Shown piece after piece: positions 45,290 through 57,469 of a DNA stretch of 64,000 bases (positions are counted from its first letter, which is position 1; each line of letters starts with the position of its first letter). The notes under the pieces were generated by a model, which was not told the DNA's origin, ran no database searches, and was given only the letters and a program-made list of their open reading frames with translations. The position numbers and the translations under genes were made by a program. Location: assembly GCA_963457665.1 (NCBI GenBank), contig OY735215.1:33314400-33378399 (forward strand). The letters run 5' to 3'. The stretch comes from Thysanoteuthis rhombus (Eukaryota > Mollusca > Cephalopoda > Oegopsida > Thysanoteuthidae).

Positions 45290-46770
45290 AGCTGCATCAC
45301 AGAGGAAGTTTTTGGAACAAAGTAAGAATCTTCTGGCAAAAATAGAGGCTGGATTTAGCAACATGTTTGAAGATAAATATCCAGAATTTACTAGAACTTA
45401 ATACACATTCTTCCTCTGATGAGTACATATTCAGAATGTGAAAACATTGAACAGGAACAAATATGAGTCTTTCAAAGGAGGAATTCTTGTCAAACAAGAA
45501 AGTATGAACAGGCAACAATTGGACAAAATTCTCTGCCATTGTTCAAAACACCCAAGACCGAGTGAGACATCACTGGGAAACAAATTGCATCACTGAAGTC
45601 TGGTGTAACATGGCGCTCAAAGATGTTTATTGCAAATTGGGAAAGACAAGGAGATTTGGCTGGATTTTTCACTTATGAAAATCAACCACACCCACCATCC
45701 ATTTCTGATTCTTGACACTTAACACTTGAAAAGTTAGAACAACCAAATCCTTTTGAGCCGATTAGTCAAGTTAACGAAATATTTGATTGTTCAATTGGAG
45801 ATGGTGGATATCAACTGCTTACAATTCACCCAAGAGGACACACCTTCCTAGGATATACAAACAAGTTTGTGCAACGTATCAATCAACAACTGAAGACTGT
45901 CAAAGATCATTACTTCCGATCCAGCAGAGGAGCTGGGTATAGAATCGAAGTATCAGAATATACAAAAATCCCTCAGAAAACTCATTTCAATTTTTCTTTT
46001 GAATTACCAGAACAAGGAAGAGATGAATAAACCTATCAGTCATACAGTTAGCAAGACAGAAGTACCACCAGACCAAAATATCTACATCACTCATCACAGA
46101 TCTGTAGTACAAAAAGGACCAGATCTAGAAATGCAAGATTTACCAGCTGATATACACATATTTGTGGACATGAAGCATGCATTCTACTGGAAACATCAGT
46201 TTGGTCATCAGACACAGATGTCTTGGTTCTACTTATTGGACATTTTATAACTTCAATGACGCATTTACTGAGATGGACGAAGTGGCTGATCCTAGAACTG
46301 GAAAGGAAAGAAATATATATGATGCAAGATCAATCTGCATAAAACTTGGCAGAAACAAGTCCATAGCACTTCCTGTTTTCCAATGCTTCACTCAGACTGA
46401 TATAACGTCAGTAGACAGTCAGAAGAGATGACGGCATGGTCAATTGGGGAACATTTTCATGAAGTAAGAGAAGCTTTTTTATTCATGACAGAAAACTCTT
46501 TTTATCCTGTTACTGCTGAGGCTGTCCACTTCAAAACTCTTGTATGTATAACAGAGGGACAGCTGCTGATAGTGTTAATGTTGTTTAATGATCACTGTTC
46601 CTGGAAAGAAGATCATTTAAACATCTACCACCAATATGGCCGAATTACTCATGGAATTTTATTTTCAAATTAAAAATTTGGTGTCTTTGTGGATAACAAT
46701 AGCAGAGGTTGGAATGATTTCCATTCTTACCAAGTTTTCTTTTAAAGGGGTTTAAATGCACTGCAGTGCA
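45290..46770 (+). pseudogene. Decayed copy of a DTDVLVLL-motif multicopy gene family
   Basis: Coding-like segments occur in order but in shifting frames: SNMFEDKYPEFTRT (about 45356-45398); WERQGDLAGFFTYENQPHPP (about 45638-45697); GDGGYQLLTIHPRGHTFLGY then QRINQQLKTV (45800-45905); RGAGYRIEVSEYTKIPQKTH (45927-45986); LPADIHIFVDMKHA (46140-46181); SSDTDVLVLLIGHF (46205-46246); IALPVFQCFTQTDI (about 46358-46400); and TAWSIGEHFHEVREAFLFM (46431-46487). This order matches a family of uncharacterised, highly multicopy cnidarian, mollusc and fish proteins with EEADTRIF, SSDTDVLVLL and ALPxFHALTGCDTTS motifs. At least four frame changes and several stops make it a pseudogene. The family's function is unknown to me; copy number suggests mobile-element origin. 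Confidence 0.65.
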
Positions 46771-49420
46771 CTGAATTATGTACTTGTAGATGCAAACTTT
46801 ATTGGACCAGGACTTCATTGTTTTGTGAAACATGTAATATCTAAAGTGCTCTTAATACCCACATGTACAATGACCTTACAGTGACTATAGAAAACGAAAA
46901 TGTGTAACTAATCTCCAGCATGCTATTTATAAGCAGAAGAGGTTGGTTTAAAGGTATAATTGCATTATTTTGGTAATTGTACCACAGTTTTCATCTTGTT
47001 TCCATTACAGCTTCATTGTATTTGGAATGATAATGTCATTAGCAGTTTCATAGCCAAAGTACAACATATGTAACAGTTGGTAAGATGTTTTGTTAAATTT
47101 CTTTTGCCAGTAAAAAGTTTTCAAATTTAGATAGAACAATCATTTTTGCATGTTGTGTTGCTGAATTCTACATCTACTAAATAAAAAAGGAATTTTGAAC
47201 GTTGACAATACCTATAAGCATGGGCAAAACGATCACTAGTGAAAGAAAGATGTCTCAGTTTCTGGCTTCTTCTTAAAAATCAAGAAAATGTTTGTAATTT
47301 TTAGGTCAGGATTTGTTATTTCGCAGTTGAGAACCCTTATAAAATCATATTTTTCAGATGCAAAAATAACTGTTTTAATTGAATCTGACCTTAGTTTCTC
47401 ATCAATCTTTTTTGTTATTGAGAAAAAGTAACTTTTTTAGAGGGAGTGAATGAGTTGACTCAAAAATTGCTGATCAATTTATAATGTACGCACGATTAAA
47501 AACTGGACCCTGGGTTTGTGTCTATTTCTTCAACACAAGATGTTCAATTTCAAATGCAAGTATTTCTTAGACTGGACCCTGACTTCTGACCACCTTTTTA
47601 TTTACTCCCCTTAGTCTAATGTTGACTTTTTTGCACTTTCATGAAAGTTTTGTGGGGGAGCACGAGAGAATGGAGTCTGCCTGGGGTAGCGTATGTGTGT
47701 CCATCTATTGACATCTGATCACATTCAAATATTTTTTTGTGCTTTCATTGAGATAGGTTGTGGGGGTTGAGGATGCAAGTTGATTGGCGGGGGAGTTCAT
47801 GAACTCTACTTATGTTTATGTTGGGAGGAGCAAATAACTTTTACTTTTTTGGAAAGGGCAAACCCTTTTGAAAAAGTTGGTGTCAAGGGGGCCCAGGCAT
47901 CCCCAGATTCGATCAGCATTGATCTTTGTTTTATCTCAACCAGCCAAAAAGTTACAGCAATTGAGAGGAGAAAAGTAACTTTCATTACCTGTGGGAGTGC
48001 AAGGGTTCAGACTTTATCATGAACTTTCGGTGACTATCTTGGAAAATGGCTGCCACTACAAAATTATCGATAATTTTGATTGGATCCATCGGAATATAGT
48101 TGGCTGCCTTTGTGACTAGAGTGTTACATACTACAGTGTTCTTTACTGTAGAGTAATTTGGTCAAATTAAGCTGCTGCCCAACTCATGCAAAAAACAATA
48201 CACAAATATTACCAGTTCCTAAGAACACCAGGACAAAAAACAGAGGAATGTTAACTCTCTCTAACCATTCCAACATGGTGGCTCATACAGACAGCATTTT
48301 TTTGTGGGTCTGAATAGCCCCACAGAAAAACACTTGCGTGGCACCAGTTTTGGACATCGACATTATTATAACACTGGAAATGATCAGCAACATGACCTTG
48401 ACTTGAGGATCTCTCCCACCCCAAAATAGATATTTTGCCCCCATACTTTGATGAATGCCCTCTGTCACGGTATTCTGAACCCGGCCTCTACTGTACCCAC
48501 TTGAAGAATTCTGTTGAATCCATTAAAAAGCAGAAATTTTTATCTAGCAAAAACTAAAACAAATTCAATGAAAACATTGAATTTTTTTTCGTGTGATAGT
48601 TTTAATAGTATGTTAAACTATTGTAGTCCTTAAAATTCTTTCGCATTTGAAGAATTCATTAAGGAATTGTAGGTGAACAAAATTAGTGCAGATATTTGAT
48701 AATGATAATTATGGACGGCCATCATTATGTTCTGGCAAACCACGTCTGACGAAGATGCTCTTTGACTTTCCCCCAAAGACCCTCCTCAAGGCGTCAAGTC
48801 CAGACAACCACAGATTTTTAACACCAATTACTGCTAACAACTGTGGAAACAAAACAAATCAACTGCATCCGATATCAGACAATGAAATGTGAACATACGC
48901 AAATAACTAACACGACAGGCATTGTTCCATCCCAATGATGAAAAATACACTCATTCATCACCTGAAGATGGACATAGGGAACAACGTCCAAAATGTTGTA
49001 TTCAAAAAATGAATCTAGATGAGGACAAAAGACCACAAAAAAAAAAACATGATAATAGTCCCTCTCCTAAAAAATTCAGACAGAAAAAATATTTTCAGAG
49101 GTTTAGAATTTTGCATAGATAAAATGACTGATATAATTGTACCTATACTCTAAAAGGCTGCTCACAACAAATATACAGAGGGTACTAATTGAGGCTGACC
49201 AAACAAATCAGCAATAACCAACTGGAAAGTCACTTTACTTTGTTCATACTAGCTCTGTTGAATAGCTTGATGATCCAAATAAGCAAAGGAAATTTTTGTT
49301 ATTCTTTTTTAAAAATGTGTCTTAAATATACAGATGCCTTTATTGAATGATGACCCAGCCAACTGAAATCTATTGTATACATGGACATCCTGAACACCGA
49401 CGATATTGAAGAAACAGATC
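46771..49420. other. Non-coding, nothing firmly recognised
   Basis: About 2.6 kb without a supported gene. CTGGACCCTG occurs twice (about 47502 and 47571). CACCTGAAGATGGACATAGG..AACAACGTCCAAAATGTTGT (48959-49000) has the 'CCTGAAGATG ... hairpin' form found in some retroelement leaders, but I cannot place it. The short frames at 47780, 48686 and 48922 have no known domain. Confidence 0.4.
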
Positions 49421-49850
49421 AGGTTGGTCGCTCAACAGAAACCATCACATGACCATTGTTTTTTAGCAGCTAACTGTGGTTGAGGTGATCAATTAAATAA
49501 TTAGGAGAAGGGGTGATCAATGTATAAGTTATTTTTCTCAGCTTTTGTTGGGCACTGATCATTAAAAGAGTCTGAATTTTGGAAAAACTATCATGAATGC
49601 TGCTGGACACAAACTGAGGGATCAATTTAGCACACACTTACACTGCTAATTAAATCTGTTATTGGAAACCTATTATGAGGGTAGGGGATTTCAAAATACA
49701 AAAAAGTGTAAATGCTTATATTTTCAACTCTCTAGTACCATTGGTGCAGCCTGTATGCACAATTACAAACATAATCAGCCAGACCAGCTTGAAAACTGGG
49801 AAGAAACCTATGTTGATAGTTTTAGTAATAGTTTTGGTGGATAGTTCTTG
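49421..49850 (+). repeat. Repeat A copy
   Basis: CAGGTTGGTCGCTCAACAGA, CATCACATGACC, GGTGATCAATTAAATAATTA, CTTTTGTTGGGCACTGATCA, TCATGAATGCTGCTGGACAC, TTCAACTCTCTAGTACCATT, AATCAGCCAGACCAGCTTGA, and GAAACCTATGTTGATAGTTT. Near full length. Confidence 0.85.
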
Positions 49851-50099
49851 TACTGATTGAATACATATGTAAATTATTCAATATCACCAATAAATACATG
49901 AAAAAAGTTACTGATTAATGAAATCAAATTAAAGTGTTAATTAAAATGTGTGTTGTAACAGGAGACATATTGTTTTATTGATACTGAATATTTGGATGAA
50001 TAAATATTTCATCTAAGTAACATTATTTCTATGGGTTATTTTTGTGTGACATGTATTCCATGGACGTGTATGTGTGGTCAGTGAGTATATATGCGTAAA
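49851..50099. other. Non-coding lead-in to the minisatellite
   Basis: AT-rich; TGTAT and TGGACGTGTATGTG motifs near 50050-50080 may be the most degenerate units of the array. Confidence 0.5.
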
Positions 50100-51773
50100 T
50101 ATGCATTTCATCAATGTGAATCTATGGATATGTCTTCCATGAATTAGAATACATTCATGGTTGCTTAAGGAATATGTATGCATCAATGTGTGGTTTATGA
50201 ATCTGTATGCATGGGTGTAAGCTTTATAAATCTTTATGTATGGATGTATGGTTCATGAATCTCTACACATAGATGTGTGCTTTATGAATCTGTATAAATG
50301 GATGTATGTTTTATGAATCTGTACATATGGATGCATACTTTATGAATCACTATACATAGATGTATGCTACATGTATCTGTATTGATGAATGTATGCATTA
50401 TGAATCTGTCTTTATGGATGAGTGTTTCATGAATCTGTATACAATGATGTACGCTTTATGAATCTGTACACATATTTTATGAATCTATATACATGGATGT
50501 ATGCTCTACGAATGTGTCTATATGGTTGTGTTTTATGAATCTGTAAACATTAATAAATGCATTATGAATCTATATACAAGGATTTGTGCTTTGTGAATCC
50601 GTATACAATGATGTATGCTTTATGAATCTGTATACATAGAGGTAAGCTTCATGATTCTGCATAAATGTACAAATTTTTTCTGACTTCGTATACATGGATG
50701 TGCTGTATGAATCTATATACATCAAAGTGTGCTTTCGGAATCTGTATACATAGATGTAAACTTAATGAATCTGTATACATGAATATATACTCCATGAATC
50801 TGTACACATGTATGTTTTATGAATCTGTATACATGGATGTTTGCCTCTTGAATCTCTATATATGGATATGTGCTTTATGAATCCAAATACATGGATGTGT
50901 ATTGTATGAACCTGTATACATGGATGTATGCTTTATGAATCTGTATACAAGGATGTATGCATTATGAGTCTGTATACATGGATGTGTGTTTTATGGATCT
51001 CTGTACATGGATGTATGCTTTATGAATCTGTATACATATAGGTAAGCTTTGTGAATCTGTATATATAGATGAATACTTTGTGAATATGTATATGTGTATG
51101 TGTGCTATATGAATCTGTATCCATGGATGTGTGCTTTATGAATATGCATGCATGTATATATGTATATATGTTACATGTATGCTCCACATATCTGTATACA
51201 TAGGTGGGTGTTTTATGGATCTGTATACATGAATATATACTACATGAATCTGTATACATGGATTTGTGTTTTATGACCCTGTATACATGAATGTATCCTT
51301 CATGAATTTGTATACTTGGATATATGCTTTATGAATCTATATATATGGATGGGTGTTTTATCAATCTGTATACTTAAATATATACTTCATGAATCAATAT
51401 ACATAGATGTATAGTTCATGAATGTTTATGCATGGATGTGTACTTCATGAATCAGTATACAATGTTGTATGCTGCATGAATTTGTATGCTTAAAACATAT
51501 GTTTTCTGAACCTGTATACATGGATGTACGCTTCATGAATCTGTATGCATGGACTTGTGCTTTATTGATCTGTATGCATAAATGTATGTTTTATGAATCT
51601 GTATGTATGGATGTAAGCTTATTGAATATATACACATGGATCTGTATACATTGATGTGGGCTTTGTGGATCAGTATACATGGATTTGAGATTTATGAATT
51701 GGTGCACATGAATATGTATTTCATGAATCTGTATGCATGGATTGAAGTTTCATGAATATTTATACGTACATAC

Positions 51774-51824
<51 letters not shown>

Positions 51825-53610
51825 TTTCATTGATCTTTATACATGGATTTATGCTTAATGTATTTGTATACATATGACTCTGTTTTATAATCTGTAAATA
51901 TGGATGTATACTTTATGAATTTGTATACATGTAAGTGTATCACATGTACCTGTATACATGGATGTGTGCCTTATAAATCAGTATAAATGGATGTATGCTT
52001 CATATATCTGTATACATGAACATATACTTCATGAATCCGTATAAATTGGTATGTATTTTATGAATCTGTATACATGGATGAGTGATTTATGAATCTATAT
52101 ATTGATGTGTGCTTTATGAATCTGCGTACATTGAAACATTTTCTATGATTCTGTATGTATTGATGTATGTTTCATGAATCTGTATACATTGATGTATGCT
52201 TTATGAATCTGTATACATTGATGTAAGTTTTGTGAATCTGTTTACATGTATGTACGCTCCATGAATTTCTAAGCATGGATGTATGCTTCTTCATCTATAT
52301 ACATTGATGTATGCTTTATGAATCTGTATACATGGATTTATGCCTGATGAATTTGAATCTATGGATGTATGCTTCATAAATCTGTTTACAAGGATCCATC
52401 CTTTATGAATCTGTATATATTGGTATGTGCTTTATTAATCTCTATGCATAGATGGGGGCTCCATGAAGCTGTTTAGATGGATGTATGTTTCATGAATCTG
52501 TACATATAGATTTATGCTTCATCAATCTGTGTACCTGGATGTGTGCTGCATGAATTTGTATAGATGGAAATGTGCTCAATGAATCTGTATACATGAATGT
52601 ATGCTTCATGAATCTGTATACATAGATGTATGTTTCATGAATTGGTATACATGGTTGCATGCTTTATGAATCTGTAAATATGGATGAGCTATATGAATCT
52701 GTATACAATGATCTATGCTTTGAGAATCTTCATACATGGATGTGTGACTTATGATTCTATATACATGGATATATGTTCTATGAATCTGTATGCATGGATG
52801 TGTGCTTTAGGAACATGTATACATGGAAATGTGCTTTATGAATTTGTATACATGGATGAATGTTCTATGAATTTGTATCCATGGATGGGTGCTTTATGAA
52901 TCCTTATACATGGATGTGTGCCTTATGGATCTGTTTACATGGATCTATGTTTCATGAATCTCTTCACATGGATGTATGCCTTATGGATCTGTACACACGG
53001 ATATATGCTTTATTAATACATATGCATGTATGGATGTATGTTTTATGAACCTGTATGCATGGATGTATGTTTCACGAATTTGTATGCATGGAAGGATGCT
53101 TTATGAATCAGCATACACGGTTGTATACTTCATGAATCTGTGTACATGTACGCGTGTTTTATATATCAGTACACTTTGACCTTTATGAATATCTATGTAT
53201 GGAAGTATGCTTCATCGATGCATGCTTCATGAATTTGTACACATAGATGAGTGCTTTATTAATCTGTATGTATAGACGTGTGCTTTATGAATCAGTATAC
53301 ACGGATGTATGTTTCATGAATCTATATATATAGATGTATGCTTTGTGTATCTGTATACATAGATGTATGCTTTATGAATTTATATACATGAATATATACT
53401 TCCTGAATCTGTGTACTTGGATGTATGTTTTATGCATCTGTATCTATGAAAATGATTTTATGAATCAGTATACATGGATGTGTGACTTATGAATCTATAT
53501 ACACAGATGTATATTCTATAATTCTGTATACTCAGATGTGTGTTTCATGGATCTGTATACATGGATGTCTGCTTGAATATAAGCTTCATGAATGTGTATG
53601 CATGAGGGCA
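50100..53610. repeat. Long minisatellite, 29-bp unit, ~120 copies
   Basis: The consensus unit is TATGAATCTGTATACATG followed by GATGTATGCTT (29 bp). It repeats for about 3.5 kb with scattered substitutions and 1-3-bp indels. Best conserved are TATGAATCTGTATACATGG and the GATG(T/C)(A/G)TG step; the CTTTA/CTTCA position alternates. At about 51773-51822 the array is interrupted by a TA tract. The period is not a multiple of three, and frames of 60-79 codons rich in Met-Asn-Leu-Tyr simply read the unit in three phases; they are not genes. Confidence 0.97.
51773..51822. repeat. TA microsatellite inside the minisatellite
   Basis: ACATACATATACATATATAT-type text grading to pure TA and back; it probably grew from TATATACAT steps of the 29-bp unit. 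Confidence 0.9.
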
Positions 53611-53652
53611 TGCTTCTTGAATGAACATGTTCACCAGAGCGTTTTATGAATG

Positions 53653-53995
53653 AGTGCTAGAGGGCTGAAAATTTAACTATTTACTCCTTACTATGTTTAC
53701 AATAATTTTTTTTTCCTCCTTTGAAACTCCTCCCTCTAAATAGTTTCTTTTTGGTCAGGTACTAAATTTGCAATGTAAGTAAATGACAAATCAGTCCTGA
53801 GTTTGTGCCTGCTTCCTTTTATTTAGAAAATTTAGATTTAATCAGTGATCACTGTCCAAACGAAGAGTGAGAGAATTAACTTATTTATTGATCAAACATT
53901 TTCAGAATTCATTTTTATGCCTCACGCCTTATAAAGCACATTTCAAAAGGATGTTGCTCACATGGCGGTTTCTATTGAGTGAATAACCAGACCTG
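53653..53995 (-). repeat. Repeat A copy, 3' end missing
   Basis: GAGTGCTAGAGGGCTGAAAA, AACTATTTACTCCTTACTAT, CCTCTAAATAGTTTCTTTTT, AATGACAAATCAGTCCTGAG, CACTGTCCAAACGAAGAG, and GCGGTTTCTATTGAGTGAAT then AACCAGACCTG. The GACAGTTTTGG end is absent because the copy abuts the minisatellite. Confidence 0.75.
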
Positions 53996-54949
53996 TTATT
54001 ATATATCTTCTATATAATATAAAATACATAATTATATAAAAAAAAAAGCTACTGCAGTAGCTATTTATTTGCTCCAAATGCATTATTCACTGTATATTCA
54101 TCAAGTCATTCAAGTCAATAGAGTTATTTTTGGAACCAATGAAAACTGCTTTTTATAGTCATAAATTGACAGCAACTTACATCCAACATTGTATGCAAAT
54201 TATAACTCCTATTGCATTTAAATTATCTACTTATTTTTTTTTTCTACAGCACAGCTATGGTCTTCCAACATGAAATTAAGATTATTACTCTATCAAGCAG
54301 TAAACCATGAAAATATCCCTGAAAGTGAATAGCAAAGAATTATGCTTGTTGAACTGAAGCTCTTTAGATGTGTTAGATCTATATAACCTTTACTCGGGAC
54401 TGAGTTTTATAACTGTTGCGTAGATTTTTCTTACGGGGAAACTATCAAATGAATCAATGATGATATCAGCAGAGGATCGTAATATCTTTGAAACTTTTAT
54501 CCTAATTGAAACAGGCTATCTTTATCTGAATGCTGAGTGAGTAATTGTATACTGACAGCGGGTCTGCACAGATTTTGGACTTTTAATAACAACAAACATA
54601 AAAACAGGACACCTTCCGTTTGTAATGTGATGGCTGGCACAGACCAGTTCACAAAGGTGAAATTCTCTTTGAATGCTCAGACACTGCGGCCTTGGACTCG
54701 ACAAAGCTTAGCTTTGTTAATAACTGTCTTGCAGCTGGTCTCATCACTGAAATAGTTCTATATTTCTCATATATCTCGGGCAGGAGTTCCAGCCCAACTA
54801 AAGGCCAGGATTTCGAATGCCTGTTTTTCTTGGCAGGCAGACCGGCAGCTAGATTGACCCTCCTTGACTCTGAAGATTAGAGCAAGCTAAGTACTATCTT
54901 CCTTGCTCCTATTCTCCAATTTTTTTCTTTTTACAGTACTAAAGTACAA
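53996..54949. other. Non-coding, nothing recognised
   Basis: 54560-54880 is somewhat more GC-rich and opens 60-70-codon frames on both strands, none with a known domain. Confidence 0.4.
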
Positions 54950-55325
54950 AAAGTTAAAAAGGTAAAGTGTCTCATCTCTTAGGAGACAATTCCCAATAGA
55001 GTACGGAGGCCGGTATGAAGTCTCAGTATCTGTTGCATGTATCAGCTCAGTGATCCTTGCAAGTCTCAAGTCTGGTCGAGATCAAAACATTCCTAGATGT
55101 TTTTTTGACCATTCTGTTGACAGGATGCAAGTCCACTGAAGGGATACCTACACCCAAATCAAACGACTTAATTAGCTTCTGAGTAGACAGGGAAATTTGT
55201 TGTAATGAAGAGATCTCCACCCTCTTCCTTCATACCAACAATTGAACCAAGGACCTTCAACACGTGGGAGAGACATGCAAACCATTACACCATCTGAGCA
55301 GACACTGACTAAGCTAAGCCAGATA
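54950..55325 (-). mobile_element. tRNA-derived SINE, near full length
   Basis: Minus strand: GCTCAGATGGTGTAATGGTT (A box, plus about 55281-55300) and GTCCTTGGTTCAATTGTTGG (B box, plus about 55238-55257). A body with GGAAGAGGGTGGAGATCTC, GATTTGGGTGTAGGTATCCC, GACCAGACTTGAGACTTGCA, AGGATCACTGAGCTGATACA and TCTCCTAAGAGATGAGAC follows. The head is preceded by GGCTTAGCTTAGTCAGTG, a module found in other SINE-like pieces here. The distal half matches 19860-20016. Confidence 0.75.
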
Positions 55326-55481
55326 AATAATAAAAGTGGCAAAGATGAAGTTAAGTAAACAGTAGTCGCAGATGAGACGTTGATCGATCCCGGATAGTGT
55401 TATCATGATCTATTTTGCCCGATTTGTGACAGTTTGGCCTCGTGCAGTAGTGAGCCAAGCTAAGTAAATATCAAGAATTAA
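55326..55481. other. Partial SINE module
   Basis: TGGCCTCGTGCAGTAGTGAG with CCAAGCTAAGTAAATA (about 55435-55470) matches the modules at 58350 and 58655. GTTGATCGATCCCGG (about 55379) could be a B box, orientation plus. Confidence 0.45.
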
Positions 55482-55940
55482 CAGGTCTGAATAGTTCCTC
55501 ATTGAAAAACATCATGTGACCAACGTCTTTTGGCAGCATACCCTATTGGGGATGATCAACTAAAACATTGGAAGAAGAGGTCAATGATCAATGAATAAGT
55601 TACTTCAATCCACTTTTGTTGGACAGTGATCACTGAAAAAGTCTGAATTTTCAAAAAAAAAATGAGCATGAATACTGCCTGACACAAACTAAGGGATCAA
55701 TTTAGCATAAAATTACATGGCAAATTGAACCCTCCCACACTATAAACCTAATCAAAAAGCAAATTTTTAGAAAACTAACGAGTCGTTTTTTGTTGATATA
55801 ATGAGTAAATGTTTTAATTTTCAGCCCTCTAGCTCCATTGCTGAGGTCTGCTTGCACGATACATACATACATAGCCAGCCAGACCAGTTTGAAAACTGAA
55901 GACACCCATGTTGACAGTTTTCGTGCCAGTTTTGTTTGAC
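55482..55940 (+). repeat. Repeat A copy, near full length
   Basis: This is one of the best copies. In order: CAGGTCTGAATAGTTCCTCA, CATCATGTGACCAACGTCTT, TTGGCAGCATACCCTATTGG, GATGATCAACTAAAACATTG, CACTTTTGTTGGACAGTGAT, CACTGAAAAAGTCTGAATTT, an A patch, GAGCATGAATACTGCCTGAC, GGGATCAATTTAGCATAAAA, TTTTCAGCCCTCTAGCTCCA, GATACATACATACATAGCCA, and AAGACACCCATGTTGACAGT. It ends GTGCCAGTTTTGTTTGAC. No A/B boxes, terminal inverted repeat or coding frame recognised. Confidence 0.85.
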
Positions 55941-56009
55941 ATCAAAAACAAGTCTGAAAATTAGATCATAGATATGCTAGTCCTTACCTGAGTGAAAATC
56001 TGGCAAGGA

Positions 56010-56676
56010 CAGTGTTGCCGACTGTATTTTCAAGTTTACATCTGAAATCGTATCCAAAAACATCTTAAAACACCCAGAAACATTCAGAATCTCCAGGTAT
56101 TCATCTAAAATCTAGAGAATATCTACATATCATTTATAAATCAAACAAAACTTTGATCTTCAACTTTTATTTTATTAAAATATAGATTCATTTATAGAAT
56201 ATTACTTATCTTCTCACTATAAATTGACACAAAATATTACTCATTTTATGAGAAAATCTTCTGAATCAGGGCTGGGCTAAATTCGGTCGACTTTCACATT
56301 TCAACCGGCCTGCCAACTTTATTCATGACGTTGCACAAAAAAATTCATTTGTCTACTTTACCTACCTTTGATACAAGAACAATTCAAATTCAGTATCAAA
56401 ATGTATAACAAAAGTCACATTTCTGCATCACCACAGATGAATCAATGTTTTAAAACTAAAATGTTTTAAGGCTATGCAAGCTGTTTTCATAGCCTTGTAT
56501 AATCAGTGTTTCATTTTTTATTCACTTTGGCCGGCAAGAAATAAAAAAAATATTTTTAATCCGGCCCGTTTCCAAAAAAAGTTTGCTGATTCCTGAACTG
56601 AATAGCAATTGTTGACATCTGGTCGCAACCAAAAACATCTAGATTTAGATGAAGAGCATCTAGATTGGCAACATTG
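56010..56676. mobile_element. hAT-like MITE split by a second MITE
   Basis: Left end CAGTGTTGCCGACT (56010) and right end GATTGGCAACATTG (ending 56676) are inverted. They are flanked by GGCAAGGA (56002-56009) and TGCAAGGG (56677-56684), a worn 8-bp duplication. Both sides contain CATCTA and AAAAACATCT repeats. The interior at 56267-56595 is a separate element. Confidence 0.7.
56267..56595. mobile_element. Inner hAT-type MITE
   Basis: Starts CAGGGCTGGGCTAAATT and ends AGTTTGCTGATTCCTG (inverted: CAGGAATCAGCAAACT). Flanks TTCTGAAT (56259-56266) and AACTGAAT (56596-56603) give an imperfect 8-bp target duplication. CCGGCC motifs occur symmetrically near both ends (about 56305 and 56531). No coding capacity. 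Confidence 0.65.
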
Positions 56677-56684
56677 TGCAAGGG

Positions 56685-57469
56685 GCATGACTAACATTTT
56701 GGTATGTCAGTAACTGATGACAATTGATGCTAGAGAAGCTAGTGCATATAAAGAGAGTGGCTGAGAAAACGAACAAGTTGGGTTTTGGGTTTTTTTTTAC
56801 AATTTTTCCTGTCCAGGAGAAAACTTTTAAATGTTTACAGTCAGTAAGTGTTACTTTCTATCTGAAAAAAACTTCACATGGCTTCTAGCATCCTGAACAA
56901 AACCATTTCCCTTAATCAGAGGTGGCACTGGATCCGACTGCATCACCACCCGCTAATCTACCCCTGATTATTCTTTAGATGTTTTCAGATTATTTTTTTC
57001 AGAGCTCCTCAGCTATAATGTGTACCCAGAATTGCGACGCCCCTATGTCAGATGCAGGGGTCTGCTGGTCAGACACACCACTTTTTCTTCAATGTAATCC
57101 AAGAGAGATTTAATGATGGAGTGTCAGAAGTTGATTCTGGGAGCAAATACATAGGGGAGTTTGGAATTAGGTATTTGCTCCCCACAGCCAGACTGGGCCC
57201 ACTCACCTAAGGCGAAGGGGGTTCGAAAGTTAGAACCTTATAGTCAGTAAAGGATAATGGTGCCGTGCAATTGTTTTATGTAATCCCAACTTAATGTACC
57301 CATATGAAAGATGATATTATTTTGTTGCTGATAACAGGGTTCCCATTAAAATATTGTCCAAATATATCTTTTCGCCCTCCCCCGCGGAAAAATGACAGCA
57401 GATGTCCATGTGTACATTTGGGTGTATCCTGCTAGAAGGTCAGTGTATATATTTGTAAATAAATACAAA
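56685..57469. other. Non-coding; possible further MITE
   Basis: CAGAGGTGGCACTGG (56917) resembles the CAGAGGTGG end at 34868. A right end could be GACGCCCCTATG (about 57036-57047), but the flanks do not match, so it is not called. GGGGGTTCGAAAGTTAGA (57218) resembles an isolated B box. Confidence 0.4.

Noticed and set aside
48922-49122. Lys-rich 66-codon frame after a CCTGAAGATG motif
   Set aside because: The motif recalls retroelement leaders, but no polymerase or nuclease homology is found on either side.
50665-53179. Series of 60-79-codon Met-Asn-Leu-Tyr repeat frames
   Set aside because: They read the 29-bp minisatellite; 29 is not a multiple of three and frames shift with each unit.
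50100-53610. CRISPR array
   Set aside because: No unique spacers between constant repeats; contiguous 29-bp tandem units in an animal-type genome.
56917-57047. Third hAT-like MITE (CAGAGGTGG...)
   Set aside because: The right end and an 8-bp target duplication could not be matched.
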